Source of the DNA: Mesobacterium_A hydrothermale
GTDB lineage: Bacteria; Pseudomonadota; Alphaproteobacteria; Rhodobacterales; Rhodobacteraceae
Assembly: GCF_035818635.1 (NCBI RefSeq)
Contig: NZ_JAYLLH010000004.1
Coordinates: forward strand, 62,001 to 126,000
DNA: 64,000 bases
Direction: 5' to 3'
The translations under genes and the position numbers were made by a program. Positions 1 through 9,236 of the stretch are shown here, in pieces. Numbering within the stretch: position 1 is the stretch's first letter; every line of letters begins with the position of its first letter. Under the pieces are notes generated by a model. The model saw only the letters and a program-made list of their open reading frames with translations. It was not told the DNA's origin and searched no databases.

Positions 1-203
1 ACGGGCAAGAGATCGAGGCGCTGGCGCGGCACTACGAAGACCGGCTGGAGGAAGCCGGGTTCTTTTTCCCCGACCACAAGGCCCCGGGGATGAAGATCAA
101 CCTGCGCAACCTGTGGTCGCGGATGCCGCTGACCCGTGCCGATGTGCAGATGCTGCACGGTATTTTGCGCCAGATGGTGCGCTGGAAGAACCGCACCGAC
201 TGA
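1..203 (+). CDS. RNA methyltransferase, TrmJ/SpoU type (C-terminal part)
   Basis: The window opens inside this gene, and only the last 66 residues are present (reading frame from base 3, stop at 201-203). The visible tail contains FFFPDHKAPGMKINLRNLWS followed by a helix with MLHGILRQMVRW. That pattern is typical of the C-terminal extension of the TrmJ-type (TrmH family group 1) tRNA Cm32/Um32 2'-O-methyltransferases. The SAM-binding knot lies outside the window, so the assignment rests only on the tail. Any member of the SpoU/TrmH superfamily with this tail is possible. Confidence 0.6.
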   Translation, partial: GQEIEALARHYEDRLEEAGFFFPDHKAPGMKINLRNLWSRMPLTRADVQMLHGILRQMVRWKNRTD

Positions 204-211
204 GGCCCGGG

Positions 212-240
212 AAAAAAGGGCCAGCCCGAAGGCCGGCCCT
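212..240 (-). terminator. Rho-independent terminator
   Basis: A 10-bp stem with one mismatch (217-226 pairing with 231-240) closes a CGAA tetraloop. On the minus strand it is followed by a run of six T (the A-run at 212-217), so it fits as the terminator of the SH3-domain gene at 269-589. It may also stop the plus-strand methyltransferase transcript, although there is no T-run on that side. Confidence 0.7.
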
Positions 241-268
241 GCCAGTCTGATCGCCAGGGAGGGGACGG

Positions 269-589
269 TCAGTAACGGTATTTGTGCGAATGCTGGTGGT
301 GCGGATGCTTTTTGTAGACGCGCGGCTGATAGCAGTCGGATTTCTGCAGGTATTTCGCCGACACCCAGTAAAAGTGGTTGCCATAGACAACTTTGGCCCA
401 ACCATGGTGATAGGCGACCATATGCACCGGGGTGCAGGCGTCGAAGGTGCCCAGAACGTGGTACTGGGTGCCGGGGCCGGTGCGGGCGTTCAGCTTGACC
501 CCGGGCTCGACCCAGACCTGTGTGGCCATCGCCGACCCGGCGGACAAGGTGGCGACGGCAAGTGTTGCGGCAGTCAGAAAGCGTTTCAT
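269..589 (-). CDS. Secreted bacterial SH3-domain protein
   Basis: This is a 106-residue protein starting MKRFLTAATLAVATL, with a Sec signal peptide (hydrophobic core followed by AMA, cleavage near residue 22). The mature part carries an SH3b-like stretch (VKLNARTGPGTQYHVLGT, then GWAKV) of the kind seen in periplasmic or envelope proteins that bind peptidoglycan or protein ligands. The C-terminus is rich in His, Lys and Tyr (HPHHQHSHKYRY), which could bind metal. The internal Met at 589 was chosen over a longer frame because a signal peptide starts there and an AAAGGA ribosome site precedes it. The exact role is unknown. Confidence 0.75.
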   Translation of the reverse strand: MKRFLTAATLAVATLSAGSAMATQVWVEPGVKLNARTGPGTQYHVLGTFDACTPVHMVAYHHGWAKVVYGNHFYWVSAKYLQKSDCYQPRVYKKHPHHQHSHKYRY

Positions 590-680
590 GGCGGGAGTCC
601 TTTGCAGCGGAAAGTCTGGATAAAATCGGCACATCGTCAATTCATGTTCCAATCCTGCGCCGTTTGCCGCGGGCCGCACA

Positions 681-711
681 GTCAGGAATACCTCCGTCAG
701 GTATTCCTGAC
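681..711. promoter_or_regulatory. Perfect 12-bp inverted repeat upstream of ctaA
   Basis: GTCAGGAATACC (681-692) is repeated in inverted orientation at 700-711 with a 7-nt spacer. It lies about 75 bp before the ctaA start and between two divergent genes. No T-run follows, so an operator or 5' UTR hairpin is more likely than a terminator. I do not recognise the binding protein. Confidence 0.5.
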
Positions 712-784
712 CTTCGGGAATGCCGATCTGTCGCCTTGAAGCACCCCGACCCGCGCACTACTGTCCGCCCAAACGGAGAGGAAC

Positions 785-1927
785 ATGGCTGAAAAACGCA
801 AGCTTTTCGAAGAGGTGGCCGCAGGCGCGGCCCCCGCGGCCCCGGTGGCGGCGGGTATCATTGACAGCGGTCGGCGCGGGGCGCGGGGCGCGATCCGCGC
901 GTGGCTGATGGGGCTGTTCGCGCTGGTCATGGTGATGATCGCGGTGGGCGGTCTGACCCGCCTGACGGATTCCGGCCTGTCGATCACGGAATGGAAACCG
1001 GTGACCGGCGCCCTGCCGCCCCTGTCCGAGGCAGAGTGGCTGACAGAGTTCGAAAAATACAAGCAGATCCCCGAATACCAGTTGCAGAACAAGGGCATGA
1101 GCCTGTCAGAGTTCAAGGGCATCTTCTGGTGGGAATGGGGCCATCGTCAGCTGGGCCGGTTCATCGGTCTGGTCTGGTTCGTGGGCTTCATGGTGTTCCT
1201 GCTGACCCGGAAAATCCCCGTGGGCTGGACCGGGCGGCTGGTGTTCATCGGCGGCCTTGGCGGGCTTCAGGGCGCGGTTGGCTGGTGGATGGTGCATTCC
1301 GGTCTTGGCGGCGAAATGCTAGATGTGGCCAGCTATCGCCTAGCCACGCACCTTGGGCTGGCCTTCGTGATCTTCGGCTATATCTCGTGGTTCATCTTCC
1401 TGCTGGGGCGCGAGGAACGCGCGCTGATGCAGCACCGGCGCGACCGCGACAAAAAGTTGTTCGGCATGGGGACCGGGCTGATGCATTTCGCGTTCCTGCA
1501 AATCCTGCTGGGCGCGCTGGTGGCGGGCATCGACGCGGGCCGCACCTATAACGACTGGCCGCTGATGGCGGGGGCGTTCCTGCCGCCGTACCCGTTCGAC
1601 CTGGACCCGATCTGGCGGAATTTCTTTGAAAACGCCGGGCTGGTGCAGTTCCTGCACCGGATGGCGGGCTATCTGCTGTTCATCTACGGCGTGGTGGTCT
1701 GGGTGCGGGCGCGCAAATCGGCCAATGCCGACACCCGGTTCCGGTTCAACGCGGTGATGGCCATGCTGGTGCTGCAACTGGTGTTGGGCATCGTCACCGT
1801 GATCTATCAGGCGCAGATGCACATCGCGCTGACCCACCAGGTCGGTGCCGTGGTGCTGTGGGTGCTGATCCTGCGCGCGCGCTTTGGCGCGGGCTATCCG
1901 AAACCGCAATCCATCCGGGGCGCATGA
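785..1927 (+). CDS. ctaA: Heme A synthase (CtaA/COX15)
   Basis: A 380-residue polytopic membrane protein that converts heme O to heme A for aa3-type cytochrome oxidase. The family signature is clear: a cytoplasmic N-terminus, the ITEWKP segment near residue 67, and four His in membrane helices that match the two heme-ligand pairs (H120 in WEWGHRQLGR, H189 in LATHLGLAF, H291 in LHRMAGY, H351 in THQVGA). The length suits the long proteobacterial/mitochondrial (type 2) form, which lacks the loop cysteines of Bacillus CtaA. A GGAGAGG ribosome site precedes the ATG. The stop overlaps the next gene's start as ATGA, so the downstream peptidase is translationally coupled. Confidence 0.95.
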   Translation: MAEKRKLFEEVAAGAAPAAPVAAGIIDSGRRGARGAIRAWLMGLFALVMVMIAVGGLTRLTDSGLSITEWKPVTGALPPLSEAEWLTEFEKYKQIPEYQLQNKGMSLSEFKGIFWWEWGHRQLGRFIGLVWFVGFMVFLLTRKIPVGWTGRLVFIGGLGGLQGAVGWWMVHSGLGGEMLDVASYRLATHLGLAFVIFGYISWFIFLLGREERALMQHRRDRDKKLFGMGTGLMHFAFLQILLGALVAGIDAGRTYNDWPLMAGAFLPPYPFDLDPIWRNFFENAGLVQFLHRMAGYLLFIYGVVVWVRARKSANADTRFRFNAVMAMLVLQLVLGIVTVIYQAQMHIALTHQVGAVVLWVLILRARFGAGYPKPQSIRGA

Positions 1928-3405
1928 CAATGACCGCATATTCAGAACTTATGGCCTTTGCCCGTGAAACCACCGCGCTGGAACAGGTGGCGGGCCGCAA
2001 TGGCTGGGATCAGGAAACCTTCATGCCGCACGGTGCCGCCGATCAGCGGGCAGAGGAGCTTGCCGCGATGGAATCGATGCTGCATGCGCGCCGCACCGAC
2101 CCGCGCGTGGGCGACTGGCTGGCCGCGGCGGAAGCGGCCGAGCAAGGGCAGGTGGAACGCGCGCAACTGCGCCACATCCGCCGCAGCTTCGACCGCGCCA
2201 ACAAGGTGCCCGCGAAACTGTCTTCGGAAATCGCGCGGGTCACCAGCAAGGCCCACCGGGTCTGGGCCGAAGCCCGCCAGAATGACGACTTTGCGGGTTT
2301 TGCCGCGACCGTGACCGAGGTGGTCCGGCTGCGTCGCGAAGAGGCCGCAGCACTGGCCGTTGGCGGCAACCTTTATGACGCCTTGCTGAACGACTACGAA
2401 CCCGGCGCGACCGAGGGCGAGATCGCGGCGATGTTCGACGCGCTGCGCCCGCGTCTTGTGGCGCTGCGGCAGGCGGTGCTGGGCAAACCCGCACCCAAAG
2501 GGCTGCAGGGCACGTTCGATGACGCGACGCAGATGAAGATGGCACGCAAGGTGGCGAAGGTTTTCGGCTATGACATGGCGCGCGGGCGGGTCGACAAGTC
2601 GGTGCACCCGTTCACCTCTGGTTCTGGCAACGACGTGCGGATCACCACCCGGACCACCCCGTCCGATCCGTTCAACTGCATCTATTCCACGATCCACGAG
2701 GTCGGCCACGGGGCTTATGAACAGAACGTGGACCAGGCGTATTTGCTGACCCCAATCGGCGGCGGGGTTTCAATGGGTGTGCACGAAAGCCAAAGCCGGA
2801 TCTATGAAAACCAACTGGGCCGCAGCCGTGCCTTCACCGGTTGGCTGTATGACCAGATGGTGGAGGCATATGGCGATATCGGCGTGGCTGACGCGGGGGC
2901 GTTCTATGCCGCGGTCAACACCGTGCACAAAGGCTATATCCGTACAGAGGCGGACGAGGTTCAGTACAACCTGCACATCATGCTGCGGTTCGATCTGGAA
3001 CGCGGGTTGATCGGCGGCACATTGGAAGTGGCCGATCTGGAAGAGGCGTGGAATGCGCGGTTTGTGTCCGACTTTGGCTATGCCGTCGACAAGGCGTCGA
3101 ACGGGGTGTTGCAGGATGTGCACTGGTCGGCGGGGCTGTTCGGCTATTTTCCGACCTATTCGCTGGGCAATGTCTATGCCGGCTGCCTGCACCAGGCGCT
3201 GCGCGACGCGGTGCCGGATCTTGATGCACAGCTTGCCCGTGGCGATACCGCCGAGGCGACAAGCTGGCTGCGCGAAAGCCTGCAACGACACGGCGGCCTT
3301 TATGAACCGCGCGAGGTCATCACCCGTGCCTGTGGCGTCGAACCGTCTGAAGCACCGTTGCTGGACTATCTTGAAGCCAAGTTCGGTGCTCTTTACGGGG
3401 TGTGA
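1924..3405 (+). CDS. Metallocarboxypeptidase, peptidase family M32
   Basis: A 493-residue, mainly helical cytosolic zinc carboxypeptidase that trims C-terminal residues from peptides. All family M32 signatures are present: HPF, DVRITTR, the zinc site HEVGH (258-262), the third ligand region HES (287-289), and GVLQDVHW followed by FGYFPTYSLGN. The length matches the usual 490-510. The start was set at the ATG that overlaps the ctaA stop (ATGA), since upstream codons lie inside ctaA. Coupling with ctaA is positional and does not imply a role in heme A synthesis. Confidence 0.95.
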   Translation: MTMTAYSELMAFARETTALEQVAGRNGWDQETFMPHGAADQRAEELAAMESMLHARRTDPRVGDWLAAAEAAEQGQVERAQLRHIRRSFDRANKVPAKLSSEIARVTSKAHRVWAEARQNDDFAGFAATVTEVVRLRREEAAALAVGGNLYDALLNDYEPGATEGEIAAMFDALRPRLVALRQAVLGKPAPKGLQGTFDDATQMKMARKVAKVFGYDMARGRVDKSVHPFTSGSGNDVRITTRTTPSDPFNCIYSTIHEVGHGAYEQNVDQAYLLTPIGGGVSMGVHESQSRIYENQLGRSRAFTGWLYDQMVEAYGDIGVADAGAFYAAVNTVHKGYIRTEADEVQYNLHIMLRFDLERGLIGGTLEVADLEEAWNARFVSDFGYAVDKASNGVLQDVHWSAGLFGYFPTYSLGNVYAGCLHQALRDAVPDLDAQLARGDTAEATSWLRESLQRHGGLYEPREVITRACGVEPSEAPLLDYLEAKFGALYGV

Positions 3406-3422
3406 CCCATGCGCCCGCGTGT

Positions 3423-3439
3423 CCCGGATCGTATCCGGG
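3423..3439. terminator. Hairpin between convergent genes
   Basis: A perfect 7-bp stem (CCCGGAT, 3423-3429, with ATCCGGG, 3433-3439) with a 3-nt loop lies in the 66-bp gap between the M32 peptidase and the convergent gene below. There is no T-run, so its role as a bidirectional terminator is inferred from position. Confidence 0.4.
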
Positions 3440-3471
3440 GCACCAGCAGGCCTTTGCCAAAGTGGCCTGGC

Positions 3472-4167
3472 TTAGTAGGCAGGGAACAGGCCCCGCGTAT
3501 CGCGCGCGCCGAAATGCGGTTTCCTGCCAAGATCGAACCGAAGTGCAAAGGCCATGGTGGTGTCGCCGACATCGGTCTGGCCCACCGTCAGGTCAAGGTT
3601 GACGCCGTTTTGCCAGCCATAGCGGACGCCGACATAGCCCATCTGGCGATCACCGCCCGTCAGGCTTTGCACCGCCCCGCCTGCCAGAACCGACAGTTGT
3701 CCGTTCCCGACCGGGCCCAGCCCGTAAACAAGGTCCATGCCAAAGCGGCTGCCGCTGAGGCTGCTGTTGACCGCGTCAATGGCAGCGGCGTTGAAATCCA
3801 CCGACAGGCGCGGCCCGTCATAGGCGGCCTCGATCCCGTAGTAGACATAGTTGCCCGGCCGCAGATCATCGCCTGCGATATAGACCCCCAGGGTCCAGTC
3901 CGGGCTTGCGGCATAGGTCAGGTGGAACGCGCCTGACGGCGCGGTCGAGGTTGCGCCCTCGTATTTTGCCGCGGCAACGTCGACCTGCAGCCCCCATCGC
4001 GACGCAAAGTCGATGGCAAAGCGGCTTTCGATGCGCTTGAAATTCTCCGACCGCTGGGTATTTCGGCCCAGTTCCAGACCAAGTGAGGCACCGAAATCTT
4101 GCGCCGAGGCTGCAAGCGGTAGGGTGGACAGGATGACGGCAAGGCAGAGCGGGAGGGGACGGGTCAT
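3472..4167 (-). CDS. Secreted protein of unknown function, possible outer-membrane barrel
   Basis: A 231-residue protein with a clear Sec signal peptide (MTRPLPLCLAVILSTLPLAASA, cleavage before QD). The mature part is a series of short alternating polar/hydrophobic stretches ending in aromatic or Gly residues (for example GAFHLTYAASPDWTLGVYI, FGMDLVYGLGPV, MGYVGVRYGW). This is the look of an outer-membrane beta-barrel or porin-like protein. I do not recognise the family. The Met at 4167 was chosen because an AGGAGA ribosome site precedes it and the signal peptide starts there. Confidence 0.7.
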   Translation of the reverse strand: MTRPLPLCLAVILSTLPLAASAQDFGASLGLELGRNTQRSENFKRIESRFAIDFASRWGLQVDVAAAKYEGATSTAPSGAFHLTYAASPDWTLGVYIAGDDLRPGNYVYYGIEAAYDGPRLSVDFNAAAIDAVNSSLSGSRFGMDLVYGLGPVGNGQLSVLAGGAVQSLTGGDRQMGYVGVRYGWQNGVNLDLTVGQTDVGDTTMAFALRFDLGRKPHFGARDTRGLFPAY

Positions 4168-4295
4168 GGGCTTTCTCCTGATGACCGGGGCAGAGAGAGA
4201 CGTGGCAGGCACAGGCAAACTGTGCCTGATTCCGCAGGGCGTGACGAGGGATCGGGATGTCATAAGGGGCAGAGCAGCGAGCGATGGCCGATCAA

Positions 4296-4703
4296 TCAGG
4301 CAAAGCGCGCGCGCCAGGCGTCAACCGAAAGCCGGCCGGGACCATGAAGGAAGACGAACAAAAACCCCCCGGTCAACGCGACATTCTTCAGCAGCATCAC
4401 CATGTCGGTGGATTGCGACAGGTCGGAATAGGCGAGGATCCCCGACACGATGCAAAAACCTGCCTGCGACAGCGCCACCAACCGCGTCGCGGCACCCAGC
4501 ATCAGCAGCACGCCACTGACCAGCAGGTACCAGAACACCAACCCGCCGATCACCGGCGGAACGCCGTCTTGCGCCAGCGTATCGGTGAACGCCTTGACAT
4601 GGCCGATCTGCGACGCGCCCGCCATGAAGAACAGGACCGCCATCAACACGCGGGCCAGCAGCGACAGCCACGGATCAACGCGCTGCGCGATACTGTCGAT
4701 CAT
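4296..4703 (-). CDS. DoxX family membrane protein
   Basis: A 135-residue protein with four predicted membrane helices. It has the DoxX pattern RVLMAVLFFMAGASQIGH near the N-terminus and a short loop before VPPVIGGLVFWYLLVSGVLL. DoxX-like proteins are small integral membrane proteins, often linked to redox or quinone functions but poorly defined. Its ATG overlaps the gyrA stop (ATGA), so it is probably translated from the gyrA mRNA. That coupling gives no direct hint of function. Confidence 0.85.
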   Translation of the reverse strand: MIDSIAQRVDPWLSLLARVLMAVLFFMAGASQIGHVKAFTDTLAQDGVPPVIGGLVFWYLLVSGVLLMLGAATRLVALSQAGFCIVSGILAYSDLSQSTDMVMLLKNVALTGGFLFVFLHGPGRLSVDAWRARFA

Positions 4704-7436
4704 TCGTCCGGACCCTCTGCCTCGTCCTCGCCCTGATCGGCGATGCGGGCGACCGACACGACGGTTTCATCGGCGCCGGTGTTGAACACCCGCACTCCGC
4801 CGGCGCTGCGCGAGCGGAAGGAAATCCCGTCGACCGGCACCCGGATCGATTGTCCGCGTGACGTGGCGAGCATGATCTGGTCGTCCATCTCCACCGGGAA
4901 ACAGGCCACCAGTGCGCCGCCGCGCATGGCTTTGTCCATTGCTGTCACACCCATGCCGCCTCGGCCCCGAACCGGATAGTCGTGGCTGGAACTGAGCTTG
5001 CCCGAACCGCTTTCGGTGATGGTCAGCAGCAGGTTTTCCGCCGCCGACATCTCGGCGTAGCGGTCCTGGCTGATGCCCGCGTCGGCGTTGCCCTCGTCCT
5101 CGTCGCTTTCGCTGTCCTCGGTCACACCGGCCACAAGGCGGCGCATCTTGAGATAGGCGGCGCGTTCGTCGGGCGTGGCTTCGAAATGGCGGATCACCGC
5201 CATGCTGACCACGCGGTCGTCGCCCAGCAGGCGGATGCCCCGCACACCGGTGGAATCGCGGCCCTTGAAGATCCGCACGTCGGTGGTGCGGAACCGGATC
5301 GCCCGGCCCGAGTCGGTGACCAGCATCACGTCGTCATCCTCGGACGCGATACGGGCGTTCACCAGTTCCACGCCGTCGGGCAGTTTCATCGCGATCTTGC
5401 CGTTGCGCATGACGTTGGTGAAATCCGACAGCGCGTTGCGCCGCACGTCACCCGCCGAGGTGGCAAAGACGATCTGCAGGTCGTCCCAGTCGTCCTCGTC
5501 CCGGTCGACCGGCATGATCGCCGCGATCGACACCCCCGTCGGGATCGGCAGGATGTTGACGATCGCCTTGCCCTTGGCCGTGCGCCCGCCCAGCGGCAGA
5601 CGCCAGCACTTCAGCTTGTAGACCATGCCATCGGTGGTGAAGAACAGAAGTTGGGTGTGGGTGTTGGCCACGAACAGCGTGGTCACCACGTCGTCGTCCT
5701 TGGTCGACATGCCCGACAGACCCTTGCCGCCCCGGCGCTGCGCGCGGAAATCGGCCAGCGGGGTGCGCTTGATCCAGCCGGACTGGGTGATGGTCACCAC
5801 CATGTCCTCGCGCTCGATCAGGTCCTCGTCCTCCATGTCGCCGACCCAGTCGACGATCTCGGTCCGGCGCGGCACGGCGAACTGGTCGCGGACCTCTTTC
5901 AGCTCGTCCGAAATGATGCCCAGGATCCGCTCGCGGGAGCCGAGGATGGCCAGGTATTCCTTGATCTTGCCGGCCAGGTCTTCCAGCTCGTCGGTGACTT
6001 CTTTCACACCCAGCTGGGTCAGGCGCTGCAGACGCAGTTCCAGGATCGCCCGGGCCTGCGTTTCCGACAGGTTATAGGTGCCGTCCTCGTTCGCGGTATG
6101 GGTCGGATCGTCGATCAGAGCGATATAGGGCAGGATGTCATGGGCGGGCCAGCGCCGCGACATCAGCTTTTCGCGCGCTTCGGCCGCATCGGCAGAGGCG
6201 CGGATCGTCGCCACCACCTCGTCCACGTTGCTGACGGCCACGGCCAGCCCGCACAGGATGTGCGAGCGTTCCCGCGCCTTGCGCAGCAGATAGGCAGTGC
6301 GTCGCGCCACCACGTCCTCGCGGAAATCGAGGAACGCGGTCAGGAAGCCGCGCAGGGTCAGCGTTTCGGGACGTCCGCCGTTCAGCGCCAGCATGTTGCA
6401 GGCAAAGCTGACCTGCATCGGCGTGAAGCGGAACAGCTGGTTCAGCACCACCTCGGACGTCGCATCGCGCTTCAGCTCGATCACCACGCGCACACCGTGA
6501 CGGTCGGATTCGTCCTGCACGTGGGCGATGCCCTCGATCCGCTTGTCCCGCACGGTTTCGGCGATGCGTTCGATCATCGTCGCCTTGTTCACCTGGTAGG
6601 GGATCTCGTCGATGACGATGGCCCAGCGGTCCTTGCGAATTTCCTCGACATGGGTCTTGGCGCGGATGATGACGCTGCCGCGCCCGTCGGTATAGGCCTT
6701 GCGCGCGCCGGACCGGCCCAGGATCAGCCCGCCGGTGGGGAAATCGGGGGCCGGAATGAACTCGATCAGCTGTTCCGTCGACAGGTCCGGCTGGTCGATC
6801 AGCGCCAGCGTCGCGTCGATCACCTCGCCCAGGTTGTGCGGCGGGATGCGGGTCGCCATGCCGACGGCGATGCCCTCGGCGCCGTTGACCAGAACGTTGG
6901 GATAGCGCGCCGGCAGGACCGTAGGTTCGCGTTCCTTGCCGTCGTAGTTGTCCTGGAAATCGACCGTGTCCTTGTCGATGTCGTCCAGCAGCGCGCGCGC
7001 CACCTTTTGCAGGCGGCTTTCGGTATAGCGCATGGCCGCCGGGCTGTCGCCATCCATCGAGCCGAAGTTGCCCTGACCCTCGATCAGCGGCACCGACATC
7101 GAGAAATCCTGCGCCATCCGCACCAGCGCGTCATAGATCGCGCCGTCGCCGTGCGGGTGGTAATTCGCCATGACCTCGCCCACGGGCTTGGCCGACTTCC
7201 GGAACGGCTTGTCATGTGTATAGCCCTGGTCATCCATGTGGAACAGGATGCGCCGGTGCACAGGTTTTAAGCCGTCGCGCAAATCGGGGATCGCGCGGCT
7301 GACGATCACGCTCATGGCGTAATCGAGGTAGGCCGTCTTCAGTTCGTCGGTGATCGAGACCGCGGGTCCGCTCGGCGCGGGGCGCGCGGGCTGAGAGGAA
7401 TCGTCCGTATTTTCAGGGGGTTCTGGCGTGTCGTTC
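4700..7436 (-). CDS. gyrA: DNA gyrase subunit A
   Basis: A 912-residue cytoplasmic topoisomerase II subunit that breaks and rejoins DNA during negative supercoiling, working with GyrB (not in this window). The start codon is GTG, with its first base at about 7438 on this strand. Visible signatures are the N-terminal block ending GLKPVHRRIL, the catalytic Tyr in AAMRYTE (Y138), and the GyrA-box QRRGGKG, which opens the beta-pinwheel DNA-wrapping domain. The acidic C-terminal tail is typical. In the quinolone-resistance region the usual HPHGDS reads HPHGDG (G99, the E. coli Ser83 position), while the Asp87 equivalent (D103) is kept. DoxX overlaps its stop. Confidence 0.97.
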
Positions 7437-7637
7437 ACGTAAGAGGCCTGTCTGGTTTCTTATCTATATCTTGTTGAAACCGGTTATACCTCATGCCCGA
7501 TATGGGGTGCAATGGGCGCGAGGCGGCAATTCTGGCAGCCACCGGGCTTGGCTGACAACATGCTGAAATTGTTGAAAAACATTTTTCGCTTTGCTTGATT
7601 CAAGGGGCACGTTGAGCAGACAGCAAAAGGATACCCG

Positions 7638-7907
7638 ATGGAAATGAACGAGACCGAGATGATGCTGAAAGGTTATGGGCTGACAACCGCCGAGATGTTC
7701 TATCGCCTGCCGGACTACAGGAACGTTCTGAATTCCTTCGTCTGGCAGGACTACGACATCGCCCCGGATCACCCCAGACTTTTCTCGTTCATCGAGTTTT
7801 GGCAGGAAAAAATCGAGGGCCCGCTGCATTCGGTTCGCTTTACGCACCGCAAGATGATTTCGCCCGGGGAATGGCGCAACGTGGTTGGCGAGTTCCGCTA
7901 TACCTGA
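7638..7907 (+). CDS. Usg-like small protein
   Basis: An 89-residue soluble protein rich in aromatic residues (YGLTTAEMFYRLPDYRNVL, FVWQDYDIAPDHPRLFSFIEFW). It matches the Usg family, which is widespread in Alphaproteobacteria and often annotated, without good experimental backing, as a phosphoribosylanthranilate isomerase subunit. It is transcribed divergently from gyrA across a 200-bp AT-richer spacer, with an AAAGGA ribosome site. The function should be treated as unknown. Confidence 0.8.
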   Translation: MEMNETEMMLKGYGLTTAEMFYRLPDYRNVLNSFVWQDYDIAPDHPRLFSFIEFWQEKIEGPLHSVRFTHRKMISPGEWRNVVGEFRYT

Positions 7908-7935
7908 CCGCGCGCGGGACCGGGCGGTAGGCTTG

Positions 7936-7993
7936 TGAGTATTTATTGGAAAGATGAAAGGAAGGCTGCTTTCATCTTTCCAATAAATACTCA
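7936..7993. repeat. Perfect 25-bp inverted repeat (dispersed palindrome)
   Basis: The arm 7936-7960 is an exact reverse complement of 7969-7993, with an 8-nt spacer. It sits just after the usg stop. The arms (AGTATTTATTGGAAAGATG within each) resemble the AT-rich core of the repeats at 23832, 28632 and 57163. A transcript would form a very stable hairpin, so it may stop usg transcription. It looks like a mobile palindromic repeat rather than a simple terminator. Confidence 0.85.
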
Positions 7994-8083
7994 TTGCGCC
8001 CACGCCGCTTGCGGGGCGGGGCGGGGTCTGGTAGGGCTGCCCGAATTCTGATGGTTTTCATCGGGTAAGGCAGGAAGGCGCGT

Positions 8084-9172
8084 ATGACCGCAGCGGTCCC
8101 TCGGTTGGAAATTCGGCATCTCGTCCAGACCTACGACGGAAAGCGCGTGGTCGATGACGTGTCGCTGACGATCCATGCCGGATGCGTGACATGTCTGCTT
8201 GGGCCGTCTGGCTGTGGCAAGTCGACGACGCTGCGAATGATCGCGGGCGTGGAGATGCAGGCCTCGGGCGAGATCTATGTCGATGGCGGCCTGATCTGCG
8301 ACACGGTCTTTCGTGTTCCGCCGGAACGGCGCCATATCGGGCTGATGTTTCAGGATTTTGCGCTGTTTCCGCATCTGACCGTGCGGCAGAACGTGGGCTT
8401 TGGCTTGAAAGGCACCGGCATCGATCAGGAGGCGCGGGTTCGGGAACTACTGAACCGCGTGGGGTTATTGCGCCATATCGACAGCTACCCGCACCAGCTG
8501 TCGGGCGGAGAGCAGCAGCGCGTGGCGCTGGCACGGGCCCTGGCGCCGCGCCCCAGCGTGATGCTGATGGACGAGCCGTTTTCCGGCCTCGACAACCGGT
8601 TGCGGGATGGCATTCGTGACGACACGCTGGCGCTGTTGAAAGAGGAAGGCGCGGCGGTTCTGTTGGTGACGCACGAACCGGAAGAGGCCATGCGCATGGC
8701 CGATGAGATCGCGCTGATGCGCGGTGGCAAGATCGTGCAGCGCGGCGCGCCTTATAACCTTTACAACGCGCCGGTCGACAAGGCCGCGGTGTCTTTCTTT
8801 AGCGATATCAATACGCTGCGTGGCAAAGTTCAGGGGGCGCTTACGGATACGCCGTTCGGGCAGTTCCTGGCCCCGGGGGTGCCCGACGGTGGCGAGGTCG
8901 AGATCGTGTTTCGCCCGCAGCATGTGGCGATCGATTTTGACCGCGCGGGGCGTGGACCCAGCCCGACCGATATCCAGGGCGCACCGGCACGTGGCGAGGT
9001 GATCCGGTCGCGGTTCCTGGGCAAGGAAAGCCTGGTAGAGTTCTGCATGGAGCATGACGGCCAGGTGCTGAAGGCCACGGTGCCGAATGTCTTCCTGCCC
9101 AAGCCAGGCACCGCGATGTGGCTGTCGGTGCGGCGTGACCGGTGTTTCGTGTTTCCCGCCACCAAAGGCTGA
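8084..9172 (+). CDS. ABC transporter ATP-binding protein (Fe3+/putrescine/sugar importer type)
   Basis: A 362-residue ATPase with Walker A GPSGCGKST (40-48), Q-loop Q90, signature LSGGEQQR (139-146), Walker B VMLMDE (159-164) and switch His197. The C-terminal 120 residues form a TOBE-like regulatory extension, as in the FbpC, PotA and MalK families. The pattern (FQDFALFPHLTVRQNVGFGL) is closest to the iron(III)/thiamine type. It is an orphan: no permease or binding protein lies beside it, so the substrate cannot be read from context. A strong AGGAAGG ribosome site precedes the ATG. Confidence 0.9.
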   Translation: MTAAVPRLEIRHLVQTYDGKRVVDDVSLTIHAGCVTCLLGPSGCGKSTTLRMIAGVEMQASGEIYVDGGLICDTVFRVPPERRHIGLMFQDFALFPHLTVRQNVGFGLKGTGIDQEARVRELLNRVGLLRHIDSYPHQLSGGEQQRVALARALAPRPSVMLMDEPFSGLDNRLRDGIRDDTLALLKEEGAAVLLVTHEPEEAMRMADEIALMRGGKIVQRGAPYNLYNAPVDKAAVSFFSDINTLRGKVQGALTDTPFGQFLAPGVPDGGEVEIVFRPQHVAIDFDRAGRGPSPTDIQGAPARGEVIRSRFLGKESLVEFCMEHDGQVLKATVPNVFLPKPGTAMWLSVRRDRCFVFPATKG

Positions 9173-9236
9173 CCGGCCTTCATAAAACCGCCATGCGCGT
9201 GTTACATAATCTCGGGCGAACCGCCTGGAGACCCGC

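Noticed and set aside
4982..7270. 762-codon open frame opposite gyrA
   Set aside because: Antisense shadow of a conserved gene, with no domain.
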